NCBI GenBank assembly: GCA_003152415.1
Contig: PMAD01000142.1
Span: forward strand, 15,273 to 50,428
Origin: Acidobacterium sp.
GTDB taxonomy: Bacteria > Acidobacteriota > Terriglobia > Terriglobales > Acidobacteriaceae
DNA length: 35,156 bases
Direction: 5' to 3'
The notes beneath the pieces are model-generated. The model saw only the letters and a list, made by a program, of their open reading frames with translations, did not search any database and had not been told where the DNA came from. Position numbers and translations under genes: made by a program. Of the stretch, positions 26,931 to 34,459 are shown piece by piece (position 1 is the first letter of the stretch; each line of letters begins with the position of its first letter).

Positions 26931-27821
26931 GTGGCGGAAACAGCACAACAACGCGAATCACAAGGCGGGGTAGTAGCGGCGCACGGCGAGACGATTCATT
27001 TGCCAGCGCCGACGGCATGGCCCATCGTGCTGGCGTTCGGCTGCACCATGGCGGCCGCGGGGCTGGTGACGAACCTGTGGGTGACGGCCTTTGGCGCAGC
27101 GCTCATGCTGGCTGGGTGCGTGGGGTGGTTTCGGCAGGTGCTGCCGCACGAAGCGCACGAAGAGCTGCCGGTGGTGGCGCAGGCGGTGACGATTACCACG
27201 ACGCGACGGCTGGTGCGGCATATCGAAATCGGGGCGGAGCATCGCGCGCACCTGCCGGTGGAGACGTATCCGATCACCAGCGGGATTAAGGGCGGGATTG
27301 CCGGCGGGATCGCGATGATTTTTCCGGCGCTGGCATACGGGCTGATCGCACAGCACAGCATCTGGTATCCGGTGAATTTACTGGGCGGCGCGGGCGTGGG
27401 GCCTTCGGCGCACATCACGACGGCGGAGATCGCGACGTTTCACTGGAGCTGGCTGGTGGTGGCGATTGTGATCCACAGTGTGACGTGTTTGCTGGTGGGG
27501 CTGCTCTACGGAGCGATGCTGCCGATGTTGCCGCGGCGACCCGTTCTGCTGGGCGGCATTCTGGCGCCGTTGCTGTGGACGGGGCTGCTGCACTCGACCA
27601 TGGGGATCATCAATCCCGCGCTGGATGCGCGGATTCAATGGGGATGGTTTGTGGTGTCGCAGGTGACGTTCGGGGTCGTCGCCGGACTGGTGGTGGCGCG
27701 AGAGGGAAAAATTCGCACCAGCCGCGGTCTGCCGTTCTTTGCGCGTATGGGGATCGAGGCGCCGGGGCTGATGGAGTCGCATCCGGATGCCGGGCCGCCC
27801 GTCGATAAGGAGAAGCATTGA
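26931..27821 (+). CDS. Six-TM protein of the oxidase operon, N-terminus subunit IV-like
   Basis: 296 residues from GTG 26931, with SD GGGAG; the track start (26874) lies inside coxC. Residues about 25-65 form two helices (TAWPIVLAFGCTMAAAGLVT, AFGAALMLAGCVGWF) resembling the small subunit IV helices of caa3-type oxidases. An amphipathic middle (TTTRRLVRHIEIG) follows, then four more helices (GGIAGGIAMIFPALAYGLIA; WLVVAIVIHSVTCLLVGLLYG; LLGGILAPLLWTGLLHSTMG; GWFVVSQVTFGVVAGLVVA). I do not recognise the C-terminal part. No haem or copper motif is visible. Its place inside the operon between coxC and a cytochrome c, with a 1-nt overlap downstream (TGATG), argues for a structural or assembly role. 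Confidence 0.85.
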   Translation: MAETAQQRESQGGVVAAHGETIHLPAPTAWPIVLAFGCTMAAAGLVTNLWVTAFGAALMLAGCVGWFRQVLPHEAHEELPVVAQAVTITTTRRLVRHIEIGAEHRAHLPVETYPITSGIKGGIAGGIAMIFPALAYGLIAQHSIWYPVNLLGGAGVGPSAHITTAEIATFHWSWLVVAIVIHSVTCLLVGLLYGAMLPMLPRRPVLLGGILAPLLWTGLLHSTMGIINPALDARIQWGWFVVSQVTFGVVAGLVVAREGKIRTSRGLPFFARMGIEAPGLMESHPDAGPPVDKEKH

Positions 27822-28570
27822 TGCGGCGTGGTGCGCTGGCGTTCGTGCTTCCGCTAGTTCTCGCGCTGGCGGGATGCGGGCGATTGCCGGGCGCAAGGGC
27901 GGAAGCGGAGCCTCCGGCGCGGCCTGAAGATGTTTTGGATTTTCACACGCTGTACAGCACCAACTGCCAGGCATGCCACGGAGCCAATGGGCACGGCGGG
28001 CCGGCGATGGAGCTTGGCAATCCTGAATACCAGGCGCTGGTGGATGATGCGACGCTGCGGAAGTGGATTTCGGGCGGCATGCCGGGAACGGAGATGCCGG
28101 CGTTTGCGCAGTCGGCGGGAGGGATGCTGACGGATGCGCAGGTGAACGCGATTATTGCGGGGATGCGGAAGGAGTGGGCAAAGTCGAATGTGTTTGCGGG
28201 GGCAGCGCCGCCGCCGTATGCCCAGGACCAGGCTGGCGACGTGAAGCGCGGGCAACAAACGTATCAGGCGCGGTGCGCTTCGTGCCATGAGAAGCCGAGC
28301 CGGCAGCAGGTGACGAGCCTTGCGTATCTTTCGCTGGTGAGCGATCAGGCGCTGCGGACGATTATTGTTACGGGACGGCCGGATATCGGACAGCCGGACT
28401 GGCGTCTTGAGCCCACGCCCATACCAGGCAGGCCGCCTGCGGTGTACGCCTATCTGGTGGGGCCTCCTCTCTCCGCGCAGGATGTCACCGACATTGTTAC
28501 GTATTTGGGGTCGCTGCGGAATCCGGCTGCGGTTTCGGCTGCACCCACACCCATTCCGCCGAGGAGATGA
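27821..28570 (+). CDS. Dihaem cytochrome c lipoprotein
   Basis: 249 residues from ATG 27821, with SD AAGGAG, overlapping the previous stop. The signal peptide ends in a lipobox (LALAGCG), so the protein is anchored to the membrane by lipid. Domain 1 has haem motif CQACH and Met ligand in TEMPAF. Domain 2 has CASCH, but the position where a Met ligand is expected reads GRPDIGQPDW, with Gln. It probably carries electrons from the cytochrome b/c subunit to the caa3 oxidase. Such tethered dihaem proteins recur in oxidase clusters of Acidobacteriota and Chloroflexi-like respiratory operons (from memory). Overlaps the Rieske gene as ATGA. Confidence 0.9.
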   Translation: MRRGALAFVLPLVLALAGCGRLPGARAEAEPPARPEDVLDFHTLYSTNCQACHGANGHGGPAMELGNPEYQALVDDATLRKWISGGMPGTEMPAFAQSAGGMLTDAQVNAIIAGMRKEWAKSNVFAGAAPPPYAQDQAGDVKRGQQTYQARCASCHEKPSRQQVTSLAYLSLVSDQALRTIIVTGRPDIGQPDWRLEPTPIPGRPPAVYAYLVGPPLSAQDVTDIVTYLGSLRNPAAVSAAPTPIPPRR

Positions 28571-29211
28571 CCGTGAGCGAAGAGAGCAATGGTCCGAACA
28601 AGTCGAGCACGGGGCCGGAAATCGATAAGGCGAGCGATCGCGAAGGGCCGGCGGTTGTCTCGCGCCGTTGGCTGCTGCTGAAGGCGGGAGTGGCGCTGAA
28701 TGGGCTGGTGGGGCTTGCCCTGGCCGTGCCCGTGGTGCGGTATCTGTTAGCGCCGGTTCGAAAGGATTCGTCGTACAAGTCATGGGTTTCGCTCGGCGAT
28801 GCGGACGGTTTTCCGGTGGGCGAGACGCGGCTTGTGTCTTTTAAGAACCCCTGGACGCAGCCGTGGGATGGACAAACGGACAACGTCGCGGCCTACGTGC
28901 GGCGCGAGGGCGCGAGCCAGTTCACTGTATTCGCGATCAACTGCGCGCATCTGGGATGCCCGGTGCGATGGTTCCCGCAGTCGCAGCTCTTCATGTGCCC
29001 GTGCCATGGTGGCGTTTACTATGCCGACGGCTCACGGGCTTCTGGGCCGCCGGAGCGCGGGCTTTTCACCTACGACTACAAAATAGTGGGAGAACAGTTA
29101 CAAATTGATGCGGGGCAGATGCCGAGCCTGTCGAATTCTGCAAAGCTGGTGAATATTTCCAGCCCGGCAAAGACTTCCGGTAACGATGGAGATTGCGGAT
29201 GCCGGGGATGA
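28567..29211 (+). CDS. Rieske [2Fe-2S] protein of complex III
   Basis: 214 residues from ATG 28567. A Tat-like twin-Arg start (SRRWLLLKAG) leads into one TM helix (about 37-60). The soluble domain has both cluster motifs, CAHLGCPVRW and CPCHGGVY, giving two Cys and two His ligands plus the disulphide pair. It takes one electron from quinol at the Qo site and passes it to cytochrome c. The C-terminus ends unusually in a Cys-rich DGDCGCRG. It overlaps the cytochrome b start by 13 nt. Confidence 0.95.
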   Translation: MTVSEESNGPNKSSTGPEIDKASDREGPAVVSRRWLLLKAGVALNGLVGLALAVPVVRYLLAPVRKDSSYKSWVSLGDADGFPVGETRLVSFKNPWTQPWDGQTDNVAAYVRREGASQFTVFAINCAHLGCPVRWFPQSQLFMCPCHGGVYYADGSRASGPPERGLFTYDYKIVGEQLQIDAGQMPSLSNSAKLVNISSPAKTSGNDGDCGCRG

Positions 29212-30695
29212 AGCAGAGCGGGAGGCGGATATACGACTGGTTCGAGCAGCGGCTCCAGGTCGAAGGCCCGATCAAAGACGCGGTACTGCACAAGGTGCCG
29301 CGCAACACGGCGAGCTGGTGGTACGTCTTCGGCAGCGCTGCGTTCACGCTGCTGATGCTGCAGATCGTGACGGGCATTTTGCTGGCGCTGGTCTATGTTC
29401 CGTCGGCGGCCGAGGCGTGGAACAGCCTGAACATCCTCAATCATCAGGTGCCGCTGGGTTGGTTTCTGCGCGCGGTGCATGCGTGGGGGTCGAATTTCAT
29501 GGTCGCCGTGGTGTTCATCCACATGGCGCAGGTATTTCTGTTCGGAGCGTACAAGTTTCCGCGCGAGCTGACCTGGACGGTTGGCGTTTTTCTGCTGCTG
29601 ATGACCCTTGGCATGGCGTTCACCGGACAGGTGCTGCGTTTCGATCAGGACGCGTACTGGGGCCTGGGCATCGGCGTCTTTATCCTGAGCCGCGTACCGT
29701 GGATGGGCGGCGGGCTAGTGCATCTGCTGCTCGGCGGGCCAACGATCGCGGGCGCGACGCTGTCGCGGTTCTTTGCGCTGCACGTGTTCGTGATTCCCGG
29801 AACGCTGCTGTTCCTGGCGCTGGTGCACGTGTGGATGGTGATCAAGCTGGGTATCAATGAGTGGCCGATGCCGGGGCGGCTCGTGCGCAAGTCCACCTAT
29901 ATCGCCGAGTACAACCAGCTCACGCACGAGGACGGAATCCCGTTTGTTCCGGGGGCGTTCTGGAAGGATCTGATCTTCTCCGCGGCGGTACTGGCGGCGG
30001 TGGGCGTATGCGCGGCGGTGTTTGGGCCGGCGGGACCGGGTGGGCAGCCTGATCCATCCATCACGCAGACGGTCCCGAAGCCGGACTTCCCTTTTCTATG
30101 GATTTACGCGGTGCTCTCGTATCTGCCGCCGTCGATGGAGACGCCCTTCATTCTGATCGCGCCGATTCTGATGATCGCAGGCCTGCTGGCGGTGCCTTTC
30201 GTTGCGTCGGAGGGCGAGAAGAGCTGGCATCGGCGGCCGGTTGCGGTGCTGGCGCTGGCCTCGGTCGCGGTCGGCTGGGGAGTGTTTACGCACCTGGCGA
30301 TGAATACGCCATGGAGCCCGCACATGGGCGCGTGGAGCGGGGATACGCTGCCGTTGGAATATTTGCGCGAGGCGACGCCACTGGTGCGGCAGGGAGCGGT
30401 GATTTTTCAGGCGAAGCAGTGCCGCAACTGCCATTCGATTGGCGGGCACGGCGGGGAACGCGGGCCAGCGCTGGACGCGGTGGCGACGCGGATGACGCCG
30501 GACCAGATGCGCTACAAGGTGGTGACGGGCGGCGGCAACATGCCGGCGTACGGCAAGAATCTGTCGCCGCCGGAAATTGAGGCGCTGGTGAGCTTCCTCG
30601 AGACGCTGCATCCGAAGGGCGAACCACCGGCGTTTGACGCATCGCAGCAGGCGGCGCAGTCGAACCCCGCTCCGGGTGGAAGCAACACGCCATGA
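29199..30695 (+). CDS. Cytochrome b fused to cytochrome c (b6c-type complex III subunit)
   Basis: 498 residues from ATG 29199 (GGAG at 7 nt); ATG 29208, overlapping the Rieske stop, is weaker. The cytochrome b part spans residues 1 to about 390 with about eight TM helices. Haem b ligands in helix B (VHAWGSNFMVAVVFIH) are 14 apart; those in helix D (LHVFVIPGTLLFLALVH) are 15 apart, which is the b6 rather than the mitochondrial spacing. The usual PEWY Qo motif reads PDFP. A class I cytochrome c domain follows (about 400-470) with CRNCH and Met in NMPAYG, replacing a separate cytochrome c1 or f. The tail is Gln/Ser/Pro-rich. Overlaps ctaG by 4 nt (ATGA). Confidence 0.95.
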   Translation: MPGMKQSGRRIYDWFEQRLQVEGPIKDAVLHKVPRNTASWWYVFGSAAFTLLMLQIVTGILLALVYVPSAAEAWNSLNILNHQVPLGWFLRAVHAWGSNFMVAVVFIHMAQVFLFGAYKFPRELTWTVGVFLLLMTLGMAFTGQVLRFDQDAYWGLGIGVFILSRVPWMGGGLVHLLLGGPTIAGATLSRFFALHVFVIPGTLLFLALVHVWMVIKLGINEWPMPGRLVRKSTYIAEYNQLTHEDGIPFVPGAFWKDLIFSAAVLAAVGVCAAVFGPAGPGGQPDPSITQTVPKPDFPFLWIYAVLSYLPPSMETPFILIAPILMIAGLLAVPFVASEGEKSWHRRPVAVLALASVAVGWGVFTHLAMNTPWSPHMGAWSGDTLPLEYLREATPLVRQGAVIFQAKQCRNCHSIGGHGGERGPALDAVATRMTPDQMRYKVVTGGGNMPAYGKNLSPPEIEALVSFLETLHPKGEPPAFDASQQAAQSNPAPGGSNTP

Positions 30696-31543
30696 GCGCG
30701 GAGACTCTTTTCACGAGGTGGGAGATTCCGTGGGGCGTGACCGCGGCCCTCGCCGTGACGGCGATCCTTTACGTACGAGGATGGTTGCAAATTCGGCGGA
30801 CGCGGCCTGACGTGTTTCCCGCATGGCGACTCGTCGCGTTTCTGGGCGGCGTGTTTGCGATTTTTGTGGCCGTAGCATCGCCGCTCGATACATTCAGCGA
30901 ATCGCTGCTGTTCATGCACATGGCGCAGCACTTTGTGCTGATGTCGATTGCGCCGCCGCTGATGGTGCTGGGGGCGCCGGTAGTTCCCATGCTGCGTGGT
31001 TTGCCGAGGCCGATAATTCGGCGCGTGCTGCGGCCCCTGTTCGCGACGGGGCTACTGCATCGGGTTGGAGCTTTCCTGACGCGGCCGCGAGTGGCCTGGA
31101 TCGCGATGAATGCGGCGTATCTTGGCTGGCACATTCCGAAGGCGTACGAATTCGCGCTGGCGTCAGAGGGTTGGCACAACTTTGAGCACGCCTGCTTTTT
31201 GTTCACGAGCCTGATGTTCTGGTGGCCAGTGATCGCGCCGTGGCCATACAGGCAGCACGGTTCACGGTGGCTGCTGCTTCCCTATTTGCTGCTTGCCGAT
31301 CTGGTGAATACCGGCCTTTCGGCGTTCCTGTGCTTCTCGGGCCGGCTGCTCTATCCGAGCTACGGAGCGGTCCCGCGGCTGTTCGGGCTGAGCGCGCTCA
31401 ACGATCAGATTGCGGCGGGGGCGTTCATGTGGGTGATGGGGTCGACGGTGTTTCTGGTTCCGGCCATCCTGATCACCATGCAGCTGCTCTCACCGCGCAG
31501 AACGCGGCTTGGTGCGCGGGGGATGGTGGTTGCACATCGGTGA
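30692..31543 (+). CDS. ctaG: Cytochrome c oxidase assembly protein, caa3_CtaG family
   Basis: 283 residues from ATG 30692. Seven or so TM helices with family motifs SPLDTFSESLLFMHMAQHFVLM, YLGWHIPKAYEFAL and HNFEHACFLFTSLMFWWPVI. Several His and Met residues face likely copper sites. The family helps place copper in caa3 oxidases; it is not related to the Cox11-type CtaG. It is the last gene of the eight-gene operon. Only 45 bp separate it from the convergent methyltransferase gene. Confidence 0.94.
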   Translation: MSAETLFTRWEIPWGVTAALAVTAILYVRGWLQIRRTRPDVFPAWRLVAFLGGVFAIFVAVASPLDTFSESLLFMHMAQHFVLMSIAPPLMVLGAPVVPMLRGLPRPIIRRVLRPLFATGLLHRVGAFLTRPRVAWIAMNAAYLGWHIPKAYEFALASEGWHNFEHACFLFTSLMFWWPVIAPWPYRQHGSRWLLLPYLLLADLVNTGLSAFLCFSGRLLYPSYGAVPRLFGLSALNDQIAAGAFMWVMGSTVFLVPAILITMQLLSPRRTRLGARGMVVAHR

Positions 31544-31554
31544 TCGAGGAGGGA

Positions 31555-31580
31555 CCGGCCCCGCGCGATGACGGGACCGG
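31555..31580. terminator. Possible shared hairpin between ctaG and the methyltransferase
   Basis: CCGGCCCCG and CGGGACCGG can pair with 8 of 9 bases (one mismatch) around an 8-nt loop, in the 45-bp gap between two convergent stops. No T-tract follows on either strand, so termination would be weak or Rho-assisted. Confidence 0.35.
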
Positions 31581-31588
31581 AATCCAAG

Positions 31589-32608
31589 CTACGGTTTGGT
31601 GGCAAGAATCAGCGGCGACGGACCCGGAGACTCCAGCAGGCGTGGATTCCTGAAACCCGCCTCCTCCAGCCACGCGCCGATTTCTTCAAACGACCAGGTG
31701 TTGCCGTTCGTCGTGTTCACGAGCATGTTGACGGCGAAGAAAAGTCCATTCAAGGGACCGGTTCTTTCCTGATTGACGAGAAATTCCTGAACCGCGATGG
31801 TTCCGCCGCTGGCGAGGGCGTTGAAGGTTTTCGCGAGTAATTCGCGGCTGCGCGCCTCGCCTTCGCTGTGCAGGATGTGCCCCAGGGTCGCGAGCCCGTA
31901 GCCGGAGCCGAAGTCGGCTGTAAGCAGGTCGCCCTCGACAAAGGAGAAGCGGTCGGCGAATCCGAAGCGAGCGGCGGTCTTCTTCGTGACATCGATGACC
32001 TCGGGCCAGTCGACGGCGGTGACGTGCACGCGGGGCGAGCTTTGCGCCTGCGCTATGCCCCAAACACCCGAGCCCGCAGCGAGATCGAGGACGTTCAGCG
32101 TCGCCCCGGTGCTGCCGTAGTTCATCGCAGCCGCAAGGGTCTGGGCGGCTGGATAGCTCATGGGGAAGATGTCGAGCACGAAATTGTGGAAAAACTCGCC
32201 GCCGGACTTTTCGACGTTGACCGCCGTTACGGGATTGCCGGTAGCGACGACCTCGTTGATGTGCAGCCAGCGAGGAATGAGTTGTTCGCTGCAGTGCTTG
32301 ATAAGACCGCCCTGGAAGGACGGTTTGGTGCTGACGAGGAAGGCGTCGCTCTCCGGGGTGAGGGCGTAGCGGCCCTGCTTGTCTTTCGACAGGAACTCGA
32401 GGCCGACCAGCGCGTTCATGATCGCGGTCAGACCGCGGGCCGAGGCGCCCGTCACTTTCTCGACTTCCGGGATGGTTTTAGGTCCGCCGTCGAGAACGTC
32501 GAAGACATGGTGGCGGATGGCCGCCTCCAGCACGAGGGGTGGAATATAGCCCCAGGCCATTTGCATAATGCGTTCGGGGGTCACCTGCACAGGGGTCGCG
32601 GTTGCCAT
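31589..32608 (-). CDS. SAM-dependent O-methyltransferase (plant-OMT-like, family 2)
   Basis: 339 residues from ATG 32608, with strong SD (GAGGAGAG). The N-terminal winged-helix dimerisation domain (about 10-100; MQMAWGYIPPLVLEAAIRHHVFDVL, LTAIMNALVGLEFL) is followed by a Rossmann SAM domain with motif I VLDLAAGSGVWG, then VTAVDWPEVI and FVEGDLL. The region where catalytic His sits in relatives reads GHILHSEGEA. Enzymes of this group methylate hydroxyls of aromatic or polyketide small molecules. The substrate is unknown, and no biosynthetic neighbours are seen. A TACACT at 32680-32685 (minus) could be its -10, with a leader of about 65 nt. Confidence 0.92.
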   Translation of the reverse strand: MATATPVQVTPERIMQMAWGYIPPLVLEAAIRHHVFDVLDGGPKTIPEVEKVTGASARGLTAIMNALVGLEFLSKDKQGRYALTPESDAFLVSTKPSFQGGLIKHCSEQLIPRWLHINEVVATGNPVTAVNVEKSGGEFFHNFVLDIFPMSYPAAQTLAAAMNYGSTGATLNVLDLAAGSGVWGIAQAQSSPRVHVTAVDWPEVIDVTKKTAARFGFADRFSFVEGDLLTADFGSGYGLATLGHILHSEGEARSRELLAKTFNALASGGTIAVQEFLVNQERTGPLNGLFFAVNMLVNTTNGNTWSFEEIGAWLEEAGFRNPRLLESPGPSPLILATKP

Positions 32609-32751
32609 AGTCTCTCCTCATTTCCGGGAATACCGGGGAATCTGGTTGCTGACAATCTGGGGAGCTTGGGGATTCGGCGAGTGTAGCAGTTTTGGGCGTG
32701 AATTTCGGGGCAGGAGCGGTTGCCGTTCGGCCGTCGAGAGCGGCGACAACG

Positions 32752-32787
32752 CAGCAAAAAGCGGGCTGACGCCAGGGCCAGCCCGCT
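32752..32787 (-). terminator. Orphan Rho-independent terminator, minus strand
   Basis: On the minus strand AGCGGGCTG pairs perfectly with CAGCCCGCT (9 bp, 10-nt loop) and runs straight into TTTTGCTGC. It points leftward, upstream of the methyltransferase promoter, yet no annotated minus-strand gene lies to its right. Confidence 0.75.
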
Positions 32788-32905
32788 GGGGGAGGAATGG
32801 TTTAACCCCTGTCCCCGGGATAAGGGTTCAGGTACGGGGTTAGACGAAAGGGCCGATCAGGGGTAATCCTGGTTCCGGGGGGCCCTGCTCTTTGTACGCG
32901 GGCCC
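32752..32905 (-). ncRNA. Candidate small RNA with C-rich single-stranded segment (5' end unknown)
   Basis: Read on the minus strand: a GGGCCC...GGGCCC hairpin (32905-32880), a TAACCCC...GGGGTTA hairpin (32842-32803), then an unpaired AACCATTCCTCCCCC, then the terminator. A C-rich CCUCC segment next to a terminator is the layout of regulatory RNAs that pair with Shine-Dalgarno sequences. No known RNA class (6S, SRP, tmRNA, RNase P) fits by eye. I find no clear promoter, so the true 5' end may lie further right, up to about 33060. Structure elements are seen; the RNA itself is inferred. Confidence 0.4.
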
Positions 32906-33093
32906 AGGTAGAATCGGATTGTTCGGTCAATCGTGAGGCGATCCGCCGTCAATACAAAGCACATCGCGGGGTTGGGCCCAGCGCTGACGGAGCCTCGGTT
33001 CCGGCCGCTAGCGTGTGCTGCGGTCTGTAATCCGTTGGGGCCCGCAATGGCGTACCAATTATGTAGACATATGAGCAGCCGAAGCGAGGCGCC

Positions 33094-33681
33094 ATGACTG
33101 CGCCCACGCAGCGGGTTCCGGACTCGGCGCTGATCGAGCGAATCATGGCGGGAGAAGAAGACGCGCTTTCCGCACTGTACGATCGCTACGCGGGCATGCT
33201 GTACGCCATGCTGGTGCGGATCCTGAAAGATACGAGCGCGGCCGAAGAGGTGCTGCAGGATCTGTTTCTGCAACTCTGGCGTGGCGCCTCGCGCTTTGAC
33301 GTGAGCCGCGGCTCGCTGCCCGCGTGGCTGCTGGTGATCGGGCGGAACCGTGCCCTTTCGCGGCTGCGCCGCCGGGATCGCCGGGAGGTCCTTGAAGATC
33401 CCGAAGAATTCTCGCTGGATTCGGTACCGTCCGCGGGCGATCTGGAGGACGAGGCGTGGCGGAGGCAGTTGATGGAGCGGTTGCGAGGCGCTATGGCCAC
33501 GCTGCCGCCGGAGCAAAAGGAAGCTTTGGAGCTGGCTTATTTTGAAGGGATGACGCAGACAGAGATTGCCGCACGGACCGGCAGTCCTCTGGGAACGGTG
33601 AAGTCGAGAGTGCGGGCCGCAATGCAGTCGCTTAAGCAGTTTTTTGACGATGGAACGACACCTCAATCCGGAAGACCCTGA
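33094..33681 (+). CDS. ECF RNA polymerase sigma factor
   Basis: 195 residues from ATG 33094 with SD GAGG. Region 2 (about 25-95): ALYDRYAGMLYAMLVRIL, AEEVLQDLFLQLW, then the DNA-melting/-10 helix around PAWLLVIGRNRALSRLRRR. Region 4 (about 130-185): LPPEQKEALELAYFEGMTQTEIAARTGSPLGTVKSRVRAAMQ, a standard helix-turn-helix for the -35 element. It belongs with SigK-like ECF factors paired with RskA-type anti-sigmas. Its 3' end overlaps the anti-sigma gene by 32 nt, so the two are translated together. Confidence 0.95.
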   Translation: MTAPTQRVPDSALIERIMAGEEDALSALYDRYAGMLYAMLVRILKDTSAAEEVLQDLFLQLWRGASRFDVSRGSLPAWLLVIGRNRALSRLRRRDRREVLEDPEEFSLDSVPSAGDLEDEAWRRQLMERLRGAMATLPPEQKEALELAYFEGMTQTEIAARTGSPLGTVKSRVRAAMQSLKQFFDDGTTPQSGRP

Positions 33682-34459
33682 CCTCTACGCGCTCGGCGCG
33701 CTCGACGGTGAGGAGAAGAAGGCGCTCGAGGCACACGTGCGCTCATGCCCGGCGTGCGCGCGCGAAGTCGATGCGGCCCGCCAGCGCGTGGCGCTGCTGG
33801 GGCTGGCGGCGCCCGCGGCCGCACTTCGGCCGTCGGTGAAAGAAGCGCTGATGCGGAGAGTGCGCGAGGAAAGGATTCCGGAAGCGTTGCGGGGACATGG
33901 CGCGCCAGGCCCGCAGCCGAAGCGGCCGCTCGGCTATTCGTGGCTGACGCCGGCTTTTGGCGCGGCTGCGGTGTTCTTCGCAGCGCTTGCGGTGCTGATC
34001 TTAATGAAGGATTTGCGCGATGCCGGGCGGATCGAGGAGCTGCAGGCACAGCTGGCGGTGGCGCAGTCGCGGTCGCTCCAGATTGCCAATGCTGCGGCGG
34101 AGACCGACAAGCTGCTCGGCACACCGGGAACGATGCGCGTCGGGCTGGAGCAGCAGGCGGGATGGCCATCAGGGCGCGCGGCTGTTTTGTACAACGCGAA
34201 AATGGGGATGGTGACGTGCGCAGGCTGGCTGCCTGCACCGCCTGCCGACAAGAGCTATCAGCTGTGGCTGGTGCCGATGCAGGGCGCGCCTGTGCCTCTT
34301 CGCGTGTTTACTGGCGGAGAGTGGAATGAGCCGGTGACCGCGCATGTTCCGCCGGGAATGGCCGCAAAGGCGTTCGCCGTCACGGTTGAGCCGAAGGGCG
34401 GGATGCCGTGGCCGACAGGACCGAAGGTCCTCGTCGGCGGCGTGAGCCAGGGCGAGTAG
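33650..34459 (+). CDS. RskA-type membrane anti-sigma factor
   Basis: 269 residues from ATG 33650 (the track's TTG 33644 is two codons upstream). The N-terminal zinc-finger-like sigma-binding domain has DLYALGALDGEEKKALEAHV followed by CPAC. A single TM helix (about 105-125; FGAAAVFFAALAVLILM) and a coiled-coil-like segment (RIEELQAQLAVAQSR) lead to an extracytoplasmic RskA domain (AGWLPAPPADKSYQLWLVP, GGMPWPTGPKVLVGG). It holds the upstream sigma factor at the membrane until a signal triggers release. The signal is not apparent. alaS starts 30 bp later. Confidence 0.93.
   Translation: MERHLNPEDPDLYALGALDGEEKKALEAHVRSCPACAREVDAARQRVALLGLAAPAAALRPSVKEALMRRVREERIPEALRGHGAPGPQPKRPLGYSWLTPAFGAAAVFFAALAVLILMKDLRDAGRIEELQAQLAVAQSRSLQIANAAAETDKLLGTPGTMRVGLEQQAGWPSGRAAVLYNAKMGMVTCAGWLPAPPADKSYQLWLVPMQGAPVPLRVFTGGEWNEPVTAHVPPGMAAKAFAVTVEPKGGMPWPTGPKVLVGGVSQGE

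Larger units (their letters stand above)
32609..33093. other. 485-bp gene-free region between the methyltransferase and sigma genes
   Basis: It holds, from left to right: the methyltransferase SD and candidate promoter (TACACT, 32680-32685, minus); an orphan minus-strand terminator; a TAACCCC/GGGGTTA hairpin (32803-32842); four GGGCCC hexamers (32880, 32900, 32974, 33038); and the sigma-factor leader with GAGG at 33085-33088. No convincing coding frame: a 35-codon minus ORF (MCFVLTADRLTIDRTIRFYL) exists but has no SD. See the small-RNA entry. Confidence 0.7.

Noticed and set aside
32857-33666. 269-residue minus ORF across the sigma gene
   Set aside because: Mostly antisense to the clear ECF sigma gene. 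Its last 35 codons fall in non-coding DNA but lack an SD.
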